NCBI RefSeq assembly: GCF_000725545.1
Contig: NZ_JNZP01000001.1
Coordinates: forward strand, 434,001-498,000
Direction of reading: 5' to 3'
Source: Streptomyces exfoliatus
GTDB taxonomy: Bacteria > Actinomycetota > Actinomycetes > Streptomycetales > Streptomycetaceae
DNA: 64,000 nt
Below, one piece after another: positions 17,809 through 27,831 of the stretch. The position numbers were made by a program, and so were the translations under genes. How positions within the stretch are numbered: position 1 is the stretch's first letter; every line of letters starts with the position of its first letter. Below the pieces are notes generated by a model that worked only from the letters and a program-made list of their open reading frames with translations, did no database searches and was not told the DNA's origin.

Positions 17809-17853
17809 CCCGGCAGGCGCCAGGAACGGATTCCGTACGCGCAGAGACGCCCG

Positions 17854-17880
17854 AGAGGCCCCTCCAAGGGGCCTTTCCGG
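17854..17880 (+). terminator. Terminator after the VIT gene
   Basis: GAGAGGCCCC - TCCAA - GGGGCCTTTC with one mismatch in a 10-base stem, running into TTTCC. Starts about 45 bases after the stop. Confidence 0.7.
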
Positions 17881-17991
17881 CATTTCAGGGCACCCTTGTG
17901 GGAGGAAAGGGGCGGAATGGCTGTGACGTATATCCCTGGTCCGAACCACGGCAGCGATGAGACACTATGCAGGACGCCACATATGTAGCCG

Positions 17992-18029
17992 GTTACCCGG
18001 CGGTTTCGAACCCGTGACCAACGGGAATG
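17992..18029 (+). promoter_or_regulatory. Candidate GlnR operator upstream of gltB
   Basis: GTTAC-6-GTTTC-6-GTGAC-6-GAATG with exactly six bases between each pentamer. The GlnR consensus in Streptomyces is GTnAC-n6-GaAAC repeated twice; both a-sites match fully, the b-sites match partially. It is about 305 bases before the gltB ATG, in a 527-base gap with no gene. Control of GOGAT by the global nitrogen regulator GlnR would fit the gene's role. Confidence 0.55.
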
Positions 18030-18279
18030 AGGCATGAGCGTCGCTGGGCAACGAAGCCCACACAGTGACGGGTCGCCGTAGGCCCGAGATCATCCGGGCC
18101 ACCCCGATCCGTCCCCCGCGGGACGGCATCCGTGCCCGCACCCCATAGGTGAACCCGCGCCACCGCTCCGTGTCGGTGGTGTCCGCATGTTGGAATGAGC
18201 TATCCGCTTCGCGAGAAGCCAGCCATCATGTAACCTGCACGAAATTTCGCGGAGGGCCAGCGTCGTCCCTCGGCAGCAG

Positions 18280-18312
18280 CTCCCCCAGACGTGGTCTGGG
18301 AGGTGCCCCCAG
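18280..18312. repeat. Family B hairpin repeat just upstream of gltB
   Basis: CTCCCCCAGAC-GTG-GTCTGGGAG followed by GTGCCCCCAG: a short stem-loop with the same outer ends as the element at 12908-12952. It ends 23 bases before the gltB ATG, so it would sit in the 5' leader of the mRNA, next to the ribosome site GGGAG. The remaining leader sequence between the GlnR-like box and this repeat shows no other gene. Confidence 0.6.
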
Positions 18313-18335
18313 CCACGACGACGACGGGAGAGCCG

Positions 18336-21300
18336 ATGCGTTCCGACGCCTGGTCGCCCATGGACGGTCGCCCTGCTCCGCAGGGAATGTACGACCCCCG
18401 TAACGAGCACGACGCCTGTGGTGTCGGGTTCGTGGCCACCCTCACCGGTGTAGCAAGCCACGCGCTGGTCGAGCAGGCGCTGACCGTACTGCGCAACCTC
18501 GAACACCGCGGCGCCACCGGCTCCGAGCCCGACTCCGGCGACGGCGCCGGCATCCTGCTCCAGGTCCCGGACGCCTTCCTGCGCGAGGTCGCCGGATTCG
18601 AGCTCCCCGAGGCCGGCGCGTACGCCGTCGGCATCGCGTTCCTCCCTGCCGACGGCTCCGCACAGGCCGTCTCGCAGATCGAGACGATCGCGTCCGAAGA
18701 AGGCCTGAACGTCCTCGGCTGGCGCGAGGTCCCCGTCGCCCCCGAGCTGCTCGGCGCCTCCGCCCGCTCCACCATGCCGGTCTTCAGCCAGCTCTTCGTC
18801 GCGGACGCCGAAGGCGCCGCCACCGGCATCGCGCTGGACCGCAAGGCCTTCGTGCTGCGCAAGCGCGCCGAACGCGAGGCGGCGACCTACTTCCCGTCGC
18901 TCTCCGCCCGCACCATCGTCTACAAGGGCATGCTGACCACCGGCCAGCTGGAGCCCTTCTTCCCGGACCTGTCGGACCGCCGCTGCGCCACCGCCGTGGC
19001 CCTGGTCCACTCCCGGTTCTCCACCAACACCTTCCCGAGCTGGCCGCTGGCCCACCCGTACCGCTTCGTCGCCCACAACGGTGAGATCAACACCGTCAAG
19101 GGCAACCGGAACTGGATGACCGCCCGCGAGGCCCAGCTCGCCTCCGACGTCTTCGGCGAGGGCTCGCTGGACCGCATCTTCCCGGTCTGCACCCCCGACG
19201 CCTCCGACTCGGCCTCCTTCGACGAGGTCCTGGAGCTGCTCCACCTCGGCGGCCGCTCGCTGCCGCACGCCGTCCTGATGATGGTCCCGGAGGCGTGGGA
19301 GAACCACGAGACCATGGACCCGGACCGCCGCGCCTTCTACCAGTACCACTCCACGATGATGGAGCCCTGGGACGGCCCGGCCTGCGTCACCTTCACCGAC
19401 GGCGTCCAGGTCGGCGCGGTCCTCGACCGCAACGGTCTGCGCCCCGGCCGCTACTGGGTCACCGACGAGGGCCTCGTCGTCCTCTCCTCCGAGGTCGGCG
19501 TCCTCGACATCGACCCCGCCAAGGTCGTCCGCAAGGGCCGCCTCCAGCCCGGCAAGATGTTCCTCGTCGACACCGCCGAGCACCGCATCGTCGAGGACGA
19601 CGAGATCAAGGCCGCCCTCGCCGCCGAGCACCCGTACGCGGAGTGGCTGGAGACCGGCGAGATCGAGCTCTCCGACCTCCCCGAGCGCGAGCACATCGTG
19701 CACACCCACGCCTCGGTCACCCGCCGCCAGCAGACCTTCGGCTACACCGAGGAAGAACTCCGCGTCATCCTCGCCCCGATGGCCCGCACCGCCGGCGAGC
19801 CGCTCGGCTCCATGGGCACGGACTCGCCCATCGCGGCCCTCTCCGCCCGCCCCCGGCTGCTCTTCGACTACTTCACCCAGCTCTTCGCGCAGGTCACCAA
19901 CCCGCCGCTCGACGCCATCCGCGAAGAGCTCGTGACCTCCCTGCGCTCCTCCCTCGGCCCCCAGGGCAACCTCCTGGAGCCGACCCCGGTGTCGTGTCGC
20001 AGCGTCACGCTGCCCTTCCCGGTGATCGACAACGACGAGCTGGCCAAGCTCATACACATCAACGCCGACGGCGACATGCCCGGCATGAAGGCCGTCACCC
20101 TCTCCGGTCTCTACCGGGTCTCAGGCGGCGGCGACGCCCTCGCCGCCCGCATCGAGGACATCTGCGCCGAGGCCGACACCGCCATCGAGGGCGGCGCCCG
20201 CCTGATCGTGCTCTCCGACCGGCACTCCGACGCCGAGCACGCCCCGATCCCCTCGCTGCTGCTCACCGCGGCCGTCCACCACCACCTCATCCGCACCAAG
20301 CAGCGCACCAAGGTGGGCCTGCTCGTCGAGGCCGGTGACGTCCGCGAGGTCCACCACGTCGCCCTGCTCATCGGCTACGGCGCCGCGGCGGTCAACCCGT
20401 ACCTCGCGATGGAGTCCGTCGAGGACCTGGTCCGCGCCGGCACCTTCATCGAGGGCCTGGAGCCCGAGCAGGCCATCCGGAACCTGATCTACGCCCTCGG
20501 CAAGGGCGTCCTCAAGGTCATGTCCAAGATGGGCATCTCCACCGTCGCCTCCTACCGTGGCGCCCAGGTCTTCGAGGCCGTCGGCCTCGACGAGACCTTC
20601 GTCGCCACGTACTTCAACGGCACGGCCACCAAGATCGGCGGCGCCGGCCTCGACGTCGTCGCCAAGGAGGTCGCCGCCCGCCACGCCAAGGCGTACCCCG
20701 TCTCCGGCGTCCCCTCGGCGCACCGCGCCCTGGACATCGGCGGCGAGTACCAGTGGCGCCGCGAGGGCGAGCCGCACCTGTTCGACCCGGAGACCGTCTT
20801 CCGCCTCCAGCACGCCACGCGCAACAAGCGGTACGACATCTTCAAGCAGTACACGGAGCGGGTGAACGAGCAGTCCGAGCGCCTCATGACGCTCCGCGGC
20901 CTCTTCGGCTTCTCCACCGACCGGGAGCCGATCCCGCTCGACGAGGTCGAGCCGGTCTCCGAGATCGTCAAGCGCTTCTCCACCGGCGCCATGTCGTACG
21001 GCTCCATCTCCAAGGAGGCGCACGAGACCCTCGCCGTCGCCATGAACCAGCTGGGCGCCAAGTCCAACACCGGTGAGGGCGGCGAGGACCCGGACCGCCT
21101 CTACGACCCGACGCGCCGCTCCGCCATCAAGCAGGTCGCCTCCGGCCGCTTCGGCGTCACCAGCGAGTACCTGGTCAACGCCGACGACATCCAGATCAAG
21201 ATGGCCCAGGGCGCCAAGCCCGGCGAGGGCGGCCAGCTGCCCGGCCACAAGGTCTACCCGTGGGTCGCCAAGACGCGTCACTCGACGCCCGGCGTCGGCC

Positions 21301-22901
21301 TCATCTCGCCGCCGCCGCACCACGACATCTACTCCATCGAAGACCTCGCCCAGCTGATCCACGACCTCAAGAACGCCAACCCGGTCGCCCGCATCCACGT
21401 GAAGCTGGTCTCCGAGGTCGGCGTCGGCACGGTCGCCGCCGGTGTCTCCAAGGCCCACGCGGACGTCGTCCTCATCTCCGGCCACGACGGCGGAACGGGC
21501 GCCTCCCCGCTGACCTCCCTGAAGCACGCGGGCGGCCCCTGGGAGCTCGGCCTCGCCGAGACCCAGCAGACCCTGCTGCTCAACGGCCTGCGCGACCGGA
21601 TCGTCGTCCAGACCGACGGCCAGCTCAAGACCGGCCGCGACGTCGTCATCGCCGCACTGCTCGGCGCCGAGGAGTTCGGTTTCGCGACCGCGCCGCTCGT
21701 CGTCTCCGGCTGCGTCATGATGCGCGTCTGCCACCTGGACACCTGCCCGGTCGGCATCGCCACCCAGAACCCGGTCCTGCGCGACCGCTTCTCCGGCAAG
21801 GCCGAGTTCGTCGTCAACTTCTTCGAGTTCATCGCCGAGGAGGTCCGCGAGCTCCTCGCCGAGCTGGGCTTCCGCACCCTCGAAGAGGCCGTCGGCCACG
21901 CCGAGCTGCTCGACACCAGCCGCGCCGTCACCCACTGGAAGGCGCAGGGTCTCGACCTGGAGCCGCTCTTCTACGTGCCGGAGCTGCCCGAGGGCGCGGT
22001 CCGCCACGCCGTGATCGAGCAGGACCACGGCCTGGAGAAGGCCCTCGACAACGAGCTGATCCAGCTCGCCGCCGAGGCCCTGGGCGCCGCCTCCGCCGAG
22101 GAGGCCCAGCCGGTCCGCGCCCAGGTCGCCATCCGCAACATCAACCGCACGGTCGGCACCATGCTCGGCCACCAGGTGACGAAGAAGTTCGGCGGCGCCG
22201 GCCTCCCGGCCGACACCATCGACATCACCTTCACCGGCTCCGCCGGCCAGTCGTTCGGCGCCTTCCTGCCGAGCGGTGTCACCCTCCGCCTGGAGGGCGA
22301 CGCCAACGACTACGTCGGCAAGGGACTCTCCGGCGGCCGGGTGATCGTCCGCCCCGACCGGGGCGCCGACCACCTCGCCGAGTACTCGACGATCGCGGGC
22401 AACACCATCGGCTACGGCGCCACCGGCGGCGAGCTGTTCCTCCGCGGCCGCACCGGCGAGCGCTTCTGCGTCCGCAACTCCGGCGCCCTGGTCGTCTCGG
22501 AGGGCGTGGGCGACCACGGCTGCGAGTACATGACCGGCGGTACGGCGGTCGTCCTCGGCGAGACCGGCCGCAACTTCGCGGCCGGCATGTCGGGCGGTGT
22601 CGCCTACGTCGTCGACCTCGACCGGGACAACGTCAACTCCGGCAACCTGGGCGCGATCGAGGCCCTGTCGGACTCCGACAAGGTGTGGCTGCACGACGTC
22701 GTGCGCCGTCACCAGGAGGAGACCGGCTCCACGGTCGCCGAGAAGCTCCTCGCCGACTGGGACGCGAACGCGGACCGGTTCAGCAAGATCATCCCCACCA
22801 CGTACAAGGCAGTGCTCGCCGCCAAGGACGCCGCTGAGCTCGCCGGTCTCTCCGAGGCCGAGACCACCGAGAAGATGATGGAGGCGGCGACCCATGGCTG
22901 A
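18336..22901 (+). CDS. gltB: Glutamate synthase (GOGAT) large subunit
   Basis: Converts 2-oxoglutarate and glutamine to two glutamates with GltD supplying electrons. 1521 residues from the ATG at 18336, typical. The N-terminal nucleophile is Cys28 (HDACGVGF), so a 27-residue propeptide is removed. Order: class II glutaminase (28 to about 430, with [10 protein letters not shown] and [11 protein letters not shown]), central domain, FMN-binding synthase barrel ([31 protein letters not shown]), the 3Fe-4S cysteines C1126, C1132, C1137 ([15 protein letters not shown]), and the Gly-rich beta-helix domain ([15 protein letters not shown]). The ATG at 18336 was preferred to a start in the hairpin upstream because GGGAG lies 5 bases before it. 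It overlaps gltD by 8 bases. Confidence 0.97.
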   Translation: MRSDAWSPMDGRPAPQGMYDPRNEHDACGVGFVATLTGVASHALVEQALTVLRNLEHRGATGSEPDSGDGAGILLQVPDAFLREVAGFELPEAGAYAVGIAFLPADGSAQAVSQIETIASEEGLNVLGWREVPVAPELLGASARSTMPVFSQLFVADAEGAATGIALDRKAFVLRKRAEREAATYFPSLSARTIVYKGMLTTGQLEPFFPDLSDRRCATAVALVHSRFSTNTFPSWPLAHPYRFVAHNGEINTVKGNRNWMTAREAQLASDVFGEGSLDRIFPVCTPDASDSASFDEVLELLHLGGRSLPHAVLMMVPEAWENHETMDPDRRAFYQYHSTMMEPWDGPACVTFTDGVQVGAVLDRNGLRPGRYWVTDEGLVVLSSEVGVLDIDPAKVVRKGRLQPGKMFLVDTAEHRIVEDDEIKAALAAEHPYAEWLETGEIELSDLPEREHIVHTHASVTRRQQTFGYTEEELRVILAPMARTAGEPLGSMGTDSPIAALSARPRLLFDYFTQLFAQVTNPPLDAIREELVTSLRSSLGPQGNLLEPTPVSCRSVTLPFPVIDNDELAKLIHINADGDMPGMKAVTLSGLYRVSGGGDALAARIEDICAEADTAIEGGARLIVLSDRHSDAEHAPIPSLLLTAAVHHHLIRTKQRTKVGLLVEAGDVREVHHVALLIGYGAAAVNPYLAMESVEDLVRAGTFIEGLEPEQAIRNLIYALGKGVLKVMSKMGISTVASYRGAQVFEAVGLDETFVATYFNGTATKIGGAGLDVVAKEVAARHAKAYPVSGVPSAHRALDIGGEYQWRREGEPHLFDPETVFRLQHATRNKRYDIFKQYTERVNEQSERLMTLRGLFGFSTDREPIPLDEVEPVSEIVKRFSTGAMSYGSISKEAHETLAVAMNQLGAKSNTGEGGEDPDRLYDPTRRSAIKQVASGRFGVTSEYLVNADDIQIKMAQGAKPGEGGQLPGHKVYPWVAKTRHSTPGVGLISPPPHHDIYSIEDLAQLIHDLKNANPVARIHVKLVSEVGVGTVAAGVSKAHADVVLISGHDGGTGASPLTSLKHAGGPWELGLAETQQTLLLNGLRDRIVVQTDGQLKTGRDVVIAALLGAEEFGFATAPLVVSGCVMMRVCHLDTCPVGIATQNPVLRDRFSGKAEFVVNFFEFIAEEVRELLAELGFRTLEEAVGHAELLDTSRAVTHWKAQGLDLEPLFYVPELPEGAVRHAVIEQDHGLEKALDNELIQLAAEALGAASAEEAQPVRAQVAIRNINRTVGTMLGHQVTKKFGGAGLPADTIDITFTGSAGQSFGAFLPSGVTLRLEGDANDYVGKGLSGGRVIVRPDRGADHLAEYSTIAGNTIGYGATGGELFLRGRTGERFCVRNSGALVVSEGVGDHGCEYMTGGTAVVLGETGRNFAAGMSGGVAYVVDLDRDNVNSGNLGAIEALSDSDKVWLHDVVRRHQEETGSTVAEKLLADWDANADRFSKIIPTTYKAVLAAKDAAELAGLSEAETTEKMMEAATHG

Positions 22902-24354
22902 CCCCAAGGGCTTCCTGACCACCGGTCGCGAGGTCGCCGAGACCCGCCCCGTGGCCGAGCGCGTCCGCGACTGGAACGAGGTCTACGTTCCCGGCTCCCT
23001 GCTGCCGATCATCAGCAAGCAGGCCGGCCGCTGCATGGACTGCGGCATCCCGTTCTGCCACAACGGCTGTCCCCTCGGGAACCTGATCCCCGAGTGGAAC
23101 GACTACGCCTACCGCGAGGACTGGTCGGCGGCGCAGGAACGCCTGCACGCCACCAACAACTTCCCGGAGTTCACCGGCCGCCTGTGCCCGGCTCCCTGCG
23201 AGTCCGCGTGCGTGCTCGGCATCAACCAGCCGGCCGTCACCATCAAGAACGTCGAAGTCTCCATCATCGACAAGGCCTGGGACGGGGGCGACGTCAAGCC
23301 GCAGGTGCCCGAGCGCCTCTCCGGCAAGACCGCCGCCGTCATCGGCTCCGGCCCGGCGGGTCTCGCCGCCGCACAGCAGCTGACCCGGGCCGGCCACACC
23401 GTGGTCGTGTACGAGCGCGCCGACCGCATCGGCGGCCTGCTGCGCTACGGCATCCCCGAGTTCAAGATGGAGAAGCGGCACATCAACCGCCGCATCGAGC
23501 AGATGCGCGCGGAGGGCACCAAGTTCCGCACCGGCATCGAGATCGGCCGCGACCTCACGTCGACGGACCTGCGCAAGCGGTTCGACGCCGTGGTCATCGC
23601 CGCCGGCGCCACCACCGCCCGCGACCTGCCCGTCCCCGGCCGCGAGCTGAACGGCATCCACCAGGCGATGGAGTACCTGCCGCTCGCCAACAAGGTCGTC
23701 GAGGGCGACTTCGTGACCCCGCCGATCACCGCCGAGGGCAAGCACGTCGTCGTCATCGGCGGCGGCGACACCGGCGCCGACTGCGTCGGCACGGCCCACC
23801 GCCAGGGCGCGGCCTCGGTCACGCAGCTGGAGATCATGCCCCGACCGGGCGAGGACCGTAACGCCGGCCAGCCCTGGCCGACCTTCCCCATGCTGTACAA
23901 GGTCACCTCCGCGCACGAGGAGGGCGGCGAGCGGGTCTACTCCGTCTCCACCACCCACTTCGAGGGCGACGAGGACGGCAACGTCCAGTTCCTCCACCTC
24001 GTCGAGGTCGAGTTCGTCGCGGGCAAGCTGACCCAGAAGCCGGGCACGGAGCGCAAGATCCCCGCCCAGCTGGTCACGCTCGCGATGGGCTTCACCGGCA
24101 CGGACGTGGAGAACGGCCTGGTCGCCCAGTTTGGTCTGGACCTCGACGAGCGGGGTAACATCGCCCGTGACGCGGACTTCGCCACCAACGTCGACGGCGT
24201 GTACGTCGCCGGTGACGCGGGCCGCGGCCAGTCCCTCATCGTGTGGGCCATCGCCGAGGGCCGCTCCGCCGCCCGTGGCGTGGACCGCTACCTGACCGGA
24301 GCCAGCTCCCTGCCGGCCCCGATCCGCCCGACGGACCGTTCGCTGACGGTCTGA
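22894..24354 (+). CDS. gltD: Glutamate synthase small subunit
   Basis: FAD/NADPH oxidoreductase that passes electrons through 4Fe-4S clusters to GltB. 486 residues. Seen: two cysteine clusters in the N-terminal domain ([16 protein letters not shown] and [12 protein letters not shown]), the FAD motif [15 protein letters not shown], the NADPH motif [20 protein letters not shown], and [18 protein letters not shown] at the FAD end. The ATG lies 8 bases before the end of gltB, so translation is coupled. A small hairpin (CCGTAC/GTACGG, 24381-24398) follows the stop. Confidence 0.98.
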   Translation: MADPKGFLTTGREVAETRPVAERVRDWNEVYVPGSLLPIISKQAGRCMDCGIPFCHNGCPLGNLIPEWNDYAYREDWSAAQERLHATNNFPEFTGRLCPAPCESACVLGINQPAVTIKNVEVSIIDKAWDGGDVKPQVPERLSGKTAAVIGSGPAGLAAAQQLTRAGHTVVVYERADRIGGLLRYGIPEFKMEKRHINRRIEQMRAEGTKFRTGIEIGRDLTSTDLRKRFDAVVIAAGATTARDLPVPGRELNGIHQAMEYLPLANKVVEGDFVTPPITAEGKHVVVIGGGDTGADCVGTAHRQGAASVTQLEIMPRPGEDRNAGQPWPTFPMLYKVTSAHEEGGERVYSVSTTHFEGDEDGNVQFLHLVEVEFVAGKLTQKPGTERKIPAQLVTLAMGFTGTDVENGLVAQFGLDLDERGNIARDADFATNVDGVYVAGDAGRGQSLIVWAIAEGRSAARGVDRYLTGASSLPAPIRPTDRSLTV

Positions 24355-24477
24355 TCCCGCCGGATCACCCCAGAGACGTCCCGTACAACGACGTACGGAA
24401 CTGAGCGCGGCGCCCCCCGAATGTCCCCGACCGGACGACTGGGTGGGCGCCGATGCGCGTCCCGGGGGAGCTGCGGA

Positions 24478-24542
24478 GACCGTCGACAGTTCCGGAGACC
24501 GTCGCCGTCGCCAGAGGCCGTCCACAGCTCCGGACACCGTCG
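24478..24542 (+). repeat. 27-base direct repeat in the vWA gene promoter region
   Basis: Two copies starting at 24478 and 24516 (38 apart) of a unit reading G(A/G)CCGTC(G/C)ACAG(T/C)TCCGGA followed by (G/C)ACCGTCG; they agree at 23 of 27 positions. The second overlaps the -35 of the candidate promoter at 24531-24560. It could be an operator pair. The rest of the 296-base gltD-vWA gap shows no gene. Confidence 0.45.
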
Positions 24543-24560
24543 ACGGCCCGCCCGTAGACT
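24531..24560 (+). promoter_or_regulatory. Candidate promoter of the vWA gene
   Basis: CGGACA (24531-24536) and TAGACT (24555-24560) separated by 18 bases, resembling a main-sigma promoter. Transcription would begin about 83 bases before the vWA ATG. Confidence 0.35.
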
Positions 24561-24650
24561 GCCGTTCGTGGCGGAGGGGAAGACGGCGAGGGGGCCGGGG
24601 CCGCCACAGCCGCCGGGGTTCCCGGCGACCCGTCGGAGGGGGACACGTCC

Positions 24651-25370
24651 ATGGCACTGAGCCTGCGGAAGGTCGAGGAGACCGCGCCCGCCCTGGTGAA
24701 CCTCTACAAGGAGGCCGGCGCCTCGCTCCAGCGGCACGGGATCAGCGGGCAGCGCGTCGCCGTCTACCTCGTCGTCGACTACTCGGGGTCGATGAAGCCG
24801 TACTACAGGAGCGGTGCCGTCCAGGCCCTCGCCGACCGTGTCCTCGGGCTCTCCGCACAGCTCGACGACGACGGACGCGTGCCGGTCGTCTTCTTCTCCA
24901 CCGACATCGACGCCGAGACCGACATCCGGCTCGACGACCACGCGGGCCGGATCGACCGGATCGTCGCCGGACTCGGCCACATGGGCAAGACCAGCTACCA
25001 CCTGGCCATGGACGCCGTCATCGACCACTACCTCGACAGCGGCTCCACCGCGCCCGCGCTCGTCGTCTTCCAGACCGACGGCGGGCCGATCAACAAGCTC
25101 GCCGCCGAGCGGTACGTGTGCAAGGCCGCCCGGCTGCCCCTCTTCTGGCAGTTCATCGGCTTCGGAGACCCCACCAGCCGCCAGTTCGAGTTCCTGCGCA
25201 GGCTCGACGAGCTGGCCGTCCCCGCGAAGCGCCCCGTCGACAACTCCGGCTTCTTCCACGCCGGCCAGGACCCGAGCCGCATCCCGGACGCGGAGCTGTA
25301 CGACCGGGTCGTCGCCGACTTCCCGGCCTGGCTCACCGCCGCCCGGAACCAGGGCATCGTCCGCTCATGA
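24651..25370 (+). CDS. vWA-domain protein, TerF/TerY-like
   Basis: 239-residue cytoplasmic protein that is almost entirely a von Willebrand factor A domain. The MIDAS metal site is complete in sequence: DYSGSMKPYY (DxSxS) near residue 43, a conserved Thr in MGKTSYHLAMD and an Asp in FQTDGGPIN. This form, with FWQFIGFGDPTSRQFEFLRRLDEL, is found in tellurite/stress-associated proteins (TerF/TerY type). No TerD, TerB or other ter genes are adjacent, so the stress link is only by family. ATG chosen with GGAGGGGG about 10 bases upstream. The MerR gene follows after 27 bases. Confidence 0.88.
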   Translation: MALSLRKVEETAPALVNLYKEAGASLQRHGISGQRVAVYLVVDYSGSMKPYYRSGAVQALADRVLGLSAQLDDDGRVPVVFFSTDIDAETDIRLDDHAGRIDRIVAGLGHMGKTSYHLAMDAVIDHYLDSGSTAPALVVFQTDGGPINKLAAERYVCKAARLPLFWQFIGFGDPTSRQFEFLRRLDELAVPAKRPVDNSGFFHAGQDPSRIPDAELYDRVVADFPAWLTAARNQGIVRS

Positions 25371-25397
25371 AACCGCCCACTTCCCCCGGGGGGCGCC

Positions 25398-25748
25398 GTG
25401 AAGATCGGTGAACTGGCGCGCGAGACCGGGGTGAGCGTACGGCTGCTCCGCTACTACGAGGAGCAGGGCCTCCTCGGCTCCGAGCGCACCCCCGGCGGGC
25501 ACCGGCTGTACGGTCCCGACGCCCCCGCCCTCGTCCGCCGCGTCCGGGCCCTGCTCGGCGCAGGGCTGCCGACCCGGGTCATCGCCGAGGTCCTGGACTG
25601 CGTCTGCGGCAGCGAGGCGGAGATCGAACCCTGCCTCAGCCCGGTGCTCGTCGCCCGGCTGCACGCCATCGACGAGGAGATCCACGACCTCCAGGGCACC
25701 CGCTCCTCCCTCGCGGCGCTCGTGGCGGCGACCGAGGGCAGACCCTAG
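25398..25748 (+). CDS. MerR-family transcriptional regulator
   Basis: 116-residue DNA-binding regulator: winged helix-turn-helix at the N-terminus (KIGELARETGVSVRLLRYYEEQGLL, HRLYGPDA), then a dimerisation coiled coil. DCVCGSEAEIEPC gives three cysteines, a possible metal or redox site, although the spacing is not the SoxR pattern. GTG start. The last codon pair CCC-TAG places the stop in the CTAG that opens the hairpin at 25745. The target is unknown; the vWA gene just upstream is co-directional. Confidence 0.9.
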   Translation: MKIGELARETGVSVRLLRYYEEQGLLGSERTPGGHRLYGPDAPALVRRVRALLGAGLPTRVIAEVLDCVCGSEAEIEPCLSPVLVARLHAIDEEIHDLQGTRSSLAALVAATEGRP

Positions 25749-25795
25749 GGGGTGTCTCGCCGATCAGGCCGGGCTCACCGACAGGACACCCCTAG
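25745..25795. repeat. CTAG-bounded inverted repeat at the merR stop
   Basis: Arms CTAGGGGGTGTC and GACACCCCTAG flank about 28 bases. The left CTAG provides the merR stop TAG; the right CTAG is the first four bases of the larger element at 25792. It may work as a terminator and may also be a relative of the CTAG-bounded elements. Confidence 0.6.
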
Positions 25796-25957
25796 GGTCT
25801 TTCGTTTGGATCAGGCCGGATCAGGGAGTGGGGTCTGGTGCCGTGCTTCGCAAGGCGGAGGAGGGCGCCATGGCGGAGCCATGGGAACCGACGACAACGC
25901 GGCGAGGTGCGGTGCCGGACCCCGCGAGCCCGGCATGATCCAAACGAGAGGCCCTAG
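25792..25957. repeat. MITE-like element with CTAG ends and 26-base terminal inverted repeats
   Basis: 166 bases. Left end CTAGGGTCTTTCGTTTGGAT(CAGGCC) and the reverse complement of the right end CTAGGGCCTCTCGTTTGGAT(CATGCC) agree at 23 of 26 positions. The interior has a smaller palindrome (GGCGCCATGGCGGAGCCATGG region) and no gene. A 29-base piece with the same end sequence lies at 32375-32403. This fills most of the 275-base gap before the VOC gene. Confidence 0.75.
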
Positions 25958-26023
25958 CCCCCGAGGAATGACCGGCGGGAAAGCGGTGGTCCCGGGCGCG
26001 GCACGCGGGCGATCATGAGACCC

Positions 26024-26398
26024 ATGACTTCTCTCGTACGACACGTGACCATCGACTGCGCCGACGCCCACGCCCTGGCCGCCTTCTGGGCGCAGGTCCT
26101 CGACGCCGAGGTCACCGCGGAGGACGGGGTCGGCGACCCCGAGGTCGTGTCGGCCGGTGCCGACCTCCTCTTCATCCAGGTGCCCGAGGCGAAGACGGTG
26201 AAGAACCGCGTCCACCTCGACCTCCAGCCGCAGGACCGCACCCGCGACGAGGAGATCGAGCGGCTGCTCGGCCTCGGCGCCACCCTCGTCGACGACCGGA
26301 GGAACCCTGACGGCACCGGCTGGGCGACCCTGGCGGACCCGGAGGGCAACGAGTTCTGCGTCGAGCGCAACGCGGCGGAGCGCGCCGCCACCTCCTGA
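26024..26398 (+). CDS. VOC-family (glyoxalase/dioxygenase-fold) protein
   Basis: Single vicinal-oxygen-chelate domain of 124 residues: SLVRHVTIDCADAHALAAFWAQVLDA at the start, VHLDLQPQD in the middle, and the closing ADPEGNEFCVE. H, H and E occur at the usual metal-ligand places, but the substrate of such small glyoxalase-like proteins cannot be read from sequence. ATG at 26024 begins the conserved part; an in-frame ATG at 26015 would add MRP. It stands alone between the MITE-like element and the next gene. Confidence 0.85.
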   Translation: MTSLVRHVTIDCADAHALAAFWAQVLDAEVTAEDGVGDPEVVSAGADLLFIQVPEAKTVKNRVHLDLQPQDRTRDEEIERLLGLGATLVDDRRNPDGTGWATLADPEGNEFCVERNAAERAATS

Positions 26399-26470
26399 GG
26401 CGGCCGGCTCCCGGGAACGTCCGGAGTAATCCGGACAGTGGCTGTCGGGTATCCGGTGTCTCCTGGTCGT

Positions 26471-26986
26471 ATGGGAGACACCGGAACCACCTGGTCCGCC
26501 TTCGAGGCCGCCGAACCCGAACTCGCCGCGACCGTCCGCGCACGCTTCGGGCAGTACACCCACCACGCCCTCGCCACCGTCCGCAAGGACGGCTCGCCCC
26601 GGCTCAGCGGCATCGAGGCCGACTTCCGCTTCGGCGAACTCTGGCTCGGCATGATGCCGAACTCCCGCAAGGCCCTCGACCTGCGCCGCGACCCCCGATT
26701 CGCCCTGCTCGCCAACCCCGGCTCCGGCACCGACATGGGGGGCGGCGACGTCCGCGTCTCCGGGCGGGCGGTCGAGGTCACCGACCCGGCGACCGTCGAC
26801 CGGTACGCGGCCGAGGCGGGCGCGCCCCTGCCGTTCCACCTCTTCCGGGTGGAGCCGACCGAGGTCGTACGGACCTGGGTGGACGGGCACGAGATGGTCC
26901 TCCACAGCTGGGCGCGGGGGCGACCGACCCGGACGTACCGGCGCGGCAACGACGACAGCCCACCGCGCCGGGTGCCGCCCGCGTAG
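26471..26986 (+). CDS. PNPOx-fold flavin/F420-binding family protein
   Basis: 171-residue protein of the pyridoxamine-phosphate-oxidase-like split-barrel fold. FGQYTHHALATVRKDGSPRLSGI is the characteristic first strands with the cofactor-binding TVRKDGSPR; LWLGMMPNSRKALDLRRDPR and GGDVRVSGRAVEV follow. The C-terminus is Arg-rich. The fold serves FMN, F420 or haem enzymes in actinomycetes; which cofactor is used here is not evident. ATG at 26471. The TetR gene starts 15 bases after the stop. Confidence 0.85.
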   Translation: MGDTGTTWSAFEAAEPELAATVRARFGQYTHHALATVRKDGSPRLSGIEADFRFGELWLGMMPNSRKALDLRRDPRFALLANPGSGTDMGGGDVRVSGRAVEVTDPATVDRYAAEAGAPLPFHLFRVEPTEVVRTWVDGHEMVLHSWARGRPTRTYRRGNDDSPPRRVPPA

Positions 26987-27001
26987 GACCAGAATGGGCG
27001 T

Positions 27002-27646
27002 GTGTCAGCGACCAAGAAGAAGACCCAGGCGAGCGCCGCGCCCGAGCGGCGCCGCGAACTCCTCGACACGGCGGCCGAGGTGTTCGCCGCCCAGGGGTAC
27101 AACGCCACCACCGTCCGCAAGATCGCGGACGCCGCCGGGATGCTCGCCGGCAGCCTCTACTACCACTTCGACTCCAAGGAGTCGATGCTCGACGAGATCC
27201 TCTCCACCTTCCTCGACGAGCTGTGGCAGGGGTACGACGCCGTCCTCGCCGCCGGGCTCGGCCCCCGGGAGACGATCGAGGCCCTGGTCACCGAGTCCTT
27301 CCGCGAGATCGACCGGCACCGCGCCGCCGTCGCCATCTACCAGAAGGAGTCCCGGCACCTCACCGACCAGCCCCGCTTCCACTACCTCACCGACTCGCAG
27401 CACAAGTTCGAGAAGGCCTGGCTCGGGACCCTGGAGCGGGGCGTCGCGGCCGGAGTCTTCCGCGCCGACCTCGACGTCCGCCTCACCTACCGTTTCGTCC
27501 GCGACACCGTGTGGGTGGCCGCGTCCTGGTACCGGCCCGGCGGCCGGCACAGCCCGGAGGAGATCGCCCGCCAGTACCTGTCGATGGTCCTCGACGGGGT
27601 CGCCGTACGCCCGGCCCGGCCGGGGGGAGAGGCCGGCGGGCTGTGA
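27002..27646 (+). CDS. TetR-family transcriptional regulator
   Basis: 214 residues. N-terminal helix-turn-helix ELLDTAAEVFAAQGYNATT...IADAAGMLAGSLYYHFDSKE, then a ligand-binding domain similar in outline to the KstR2/FadR-like TetR group (IYQKESRHLTDQPRF, FRADLDVRLTYRFVRDTVW). Begins with GTG after a Lys-rich N-terminus (SATKKKTQ). It follows the PNPOx-fold gene by 15 bases, so they may be co-transcribed. Ligand and targets unknown. Confidence 0.9.
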   Translation: MSATKKKTQASAAPERRRELLDTAAEVFAAQGYNATTVRKIADAAGMLAGSLYYHFDSKESMLDEILSTFLDELWQGYDAVLAAGLGPRETIEALVTESFREIDRHRAAVAIYQKESRHLTDQPRFHYLTDSQHKFEKAWLGTLERGVAAGVFRADLDVRLTYRFVRDTVWVAASWYRPGGRHSPEEIARQYLSMVLDGVAVRPARPGGEAGGL

Positions 27647-27731
27647 GGTCGCCCACGTCGCACCGCCCTGGGCAGGTCTGATCCGTCCGGGCATCGGTCG
27701 GGAGGGGCGGGAAGGTTCCCGGGCGCACTAT

Positions 27732-27831
27732 TGTTCCGGTAGAGACATCCGGGGCCCGTATCACGTGTTCCGGTAGACATCCGGAGCCCGTATCGCGTGT
27801 TCCGGGTAGAGCAGCCGGGGCCCGCACCGTG
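27732..27831 (+). repeat. Three tandem ~33-base repeats before the DEAD-box gene
   Basis: Units begin TGTTCCGG(G)TAGA at 27732, 27766 and 27798, each containing (A/C)(T/G)CCGG(G/A)GCCCG(T/C)A. Unit lengths are 34, 32 and about 34. They lie in the 233-base gap between the TetR gene and the helicase. They could be operator repeats or transcript hairpins. Confidence 0.7.

Noticed and set aside
24651..25748. Tellurite-resistance (ter) cluster
   Set aside because: Only the vWA protein resembles TerF/TerY; no TerD, TerB or TerC gene is nearby.
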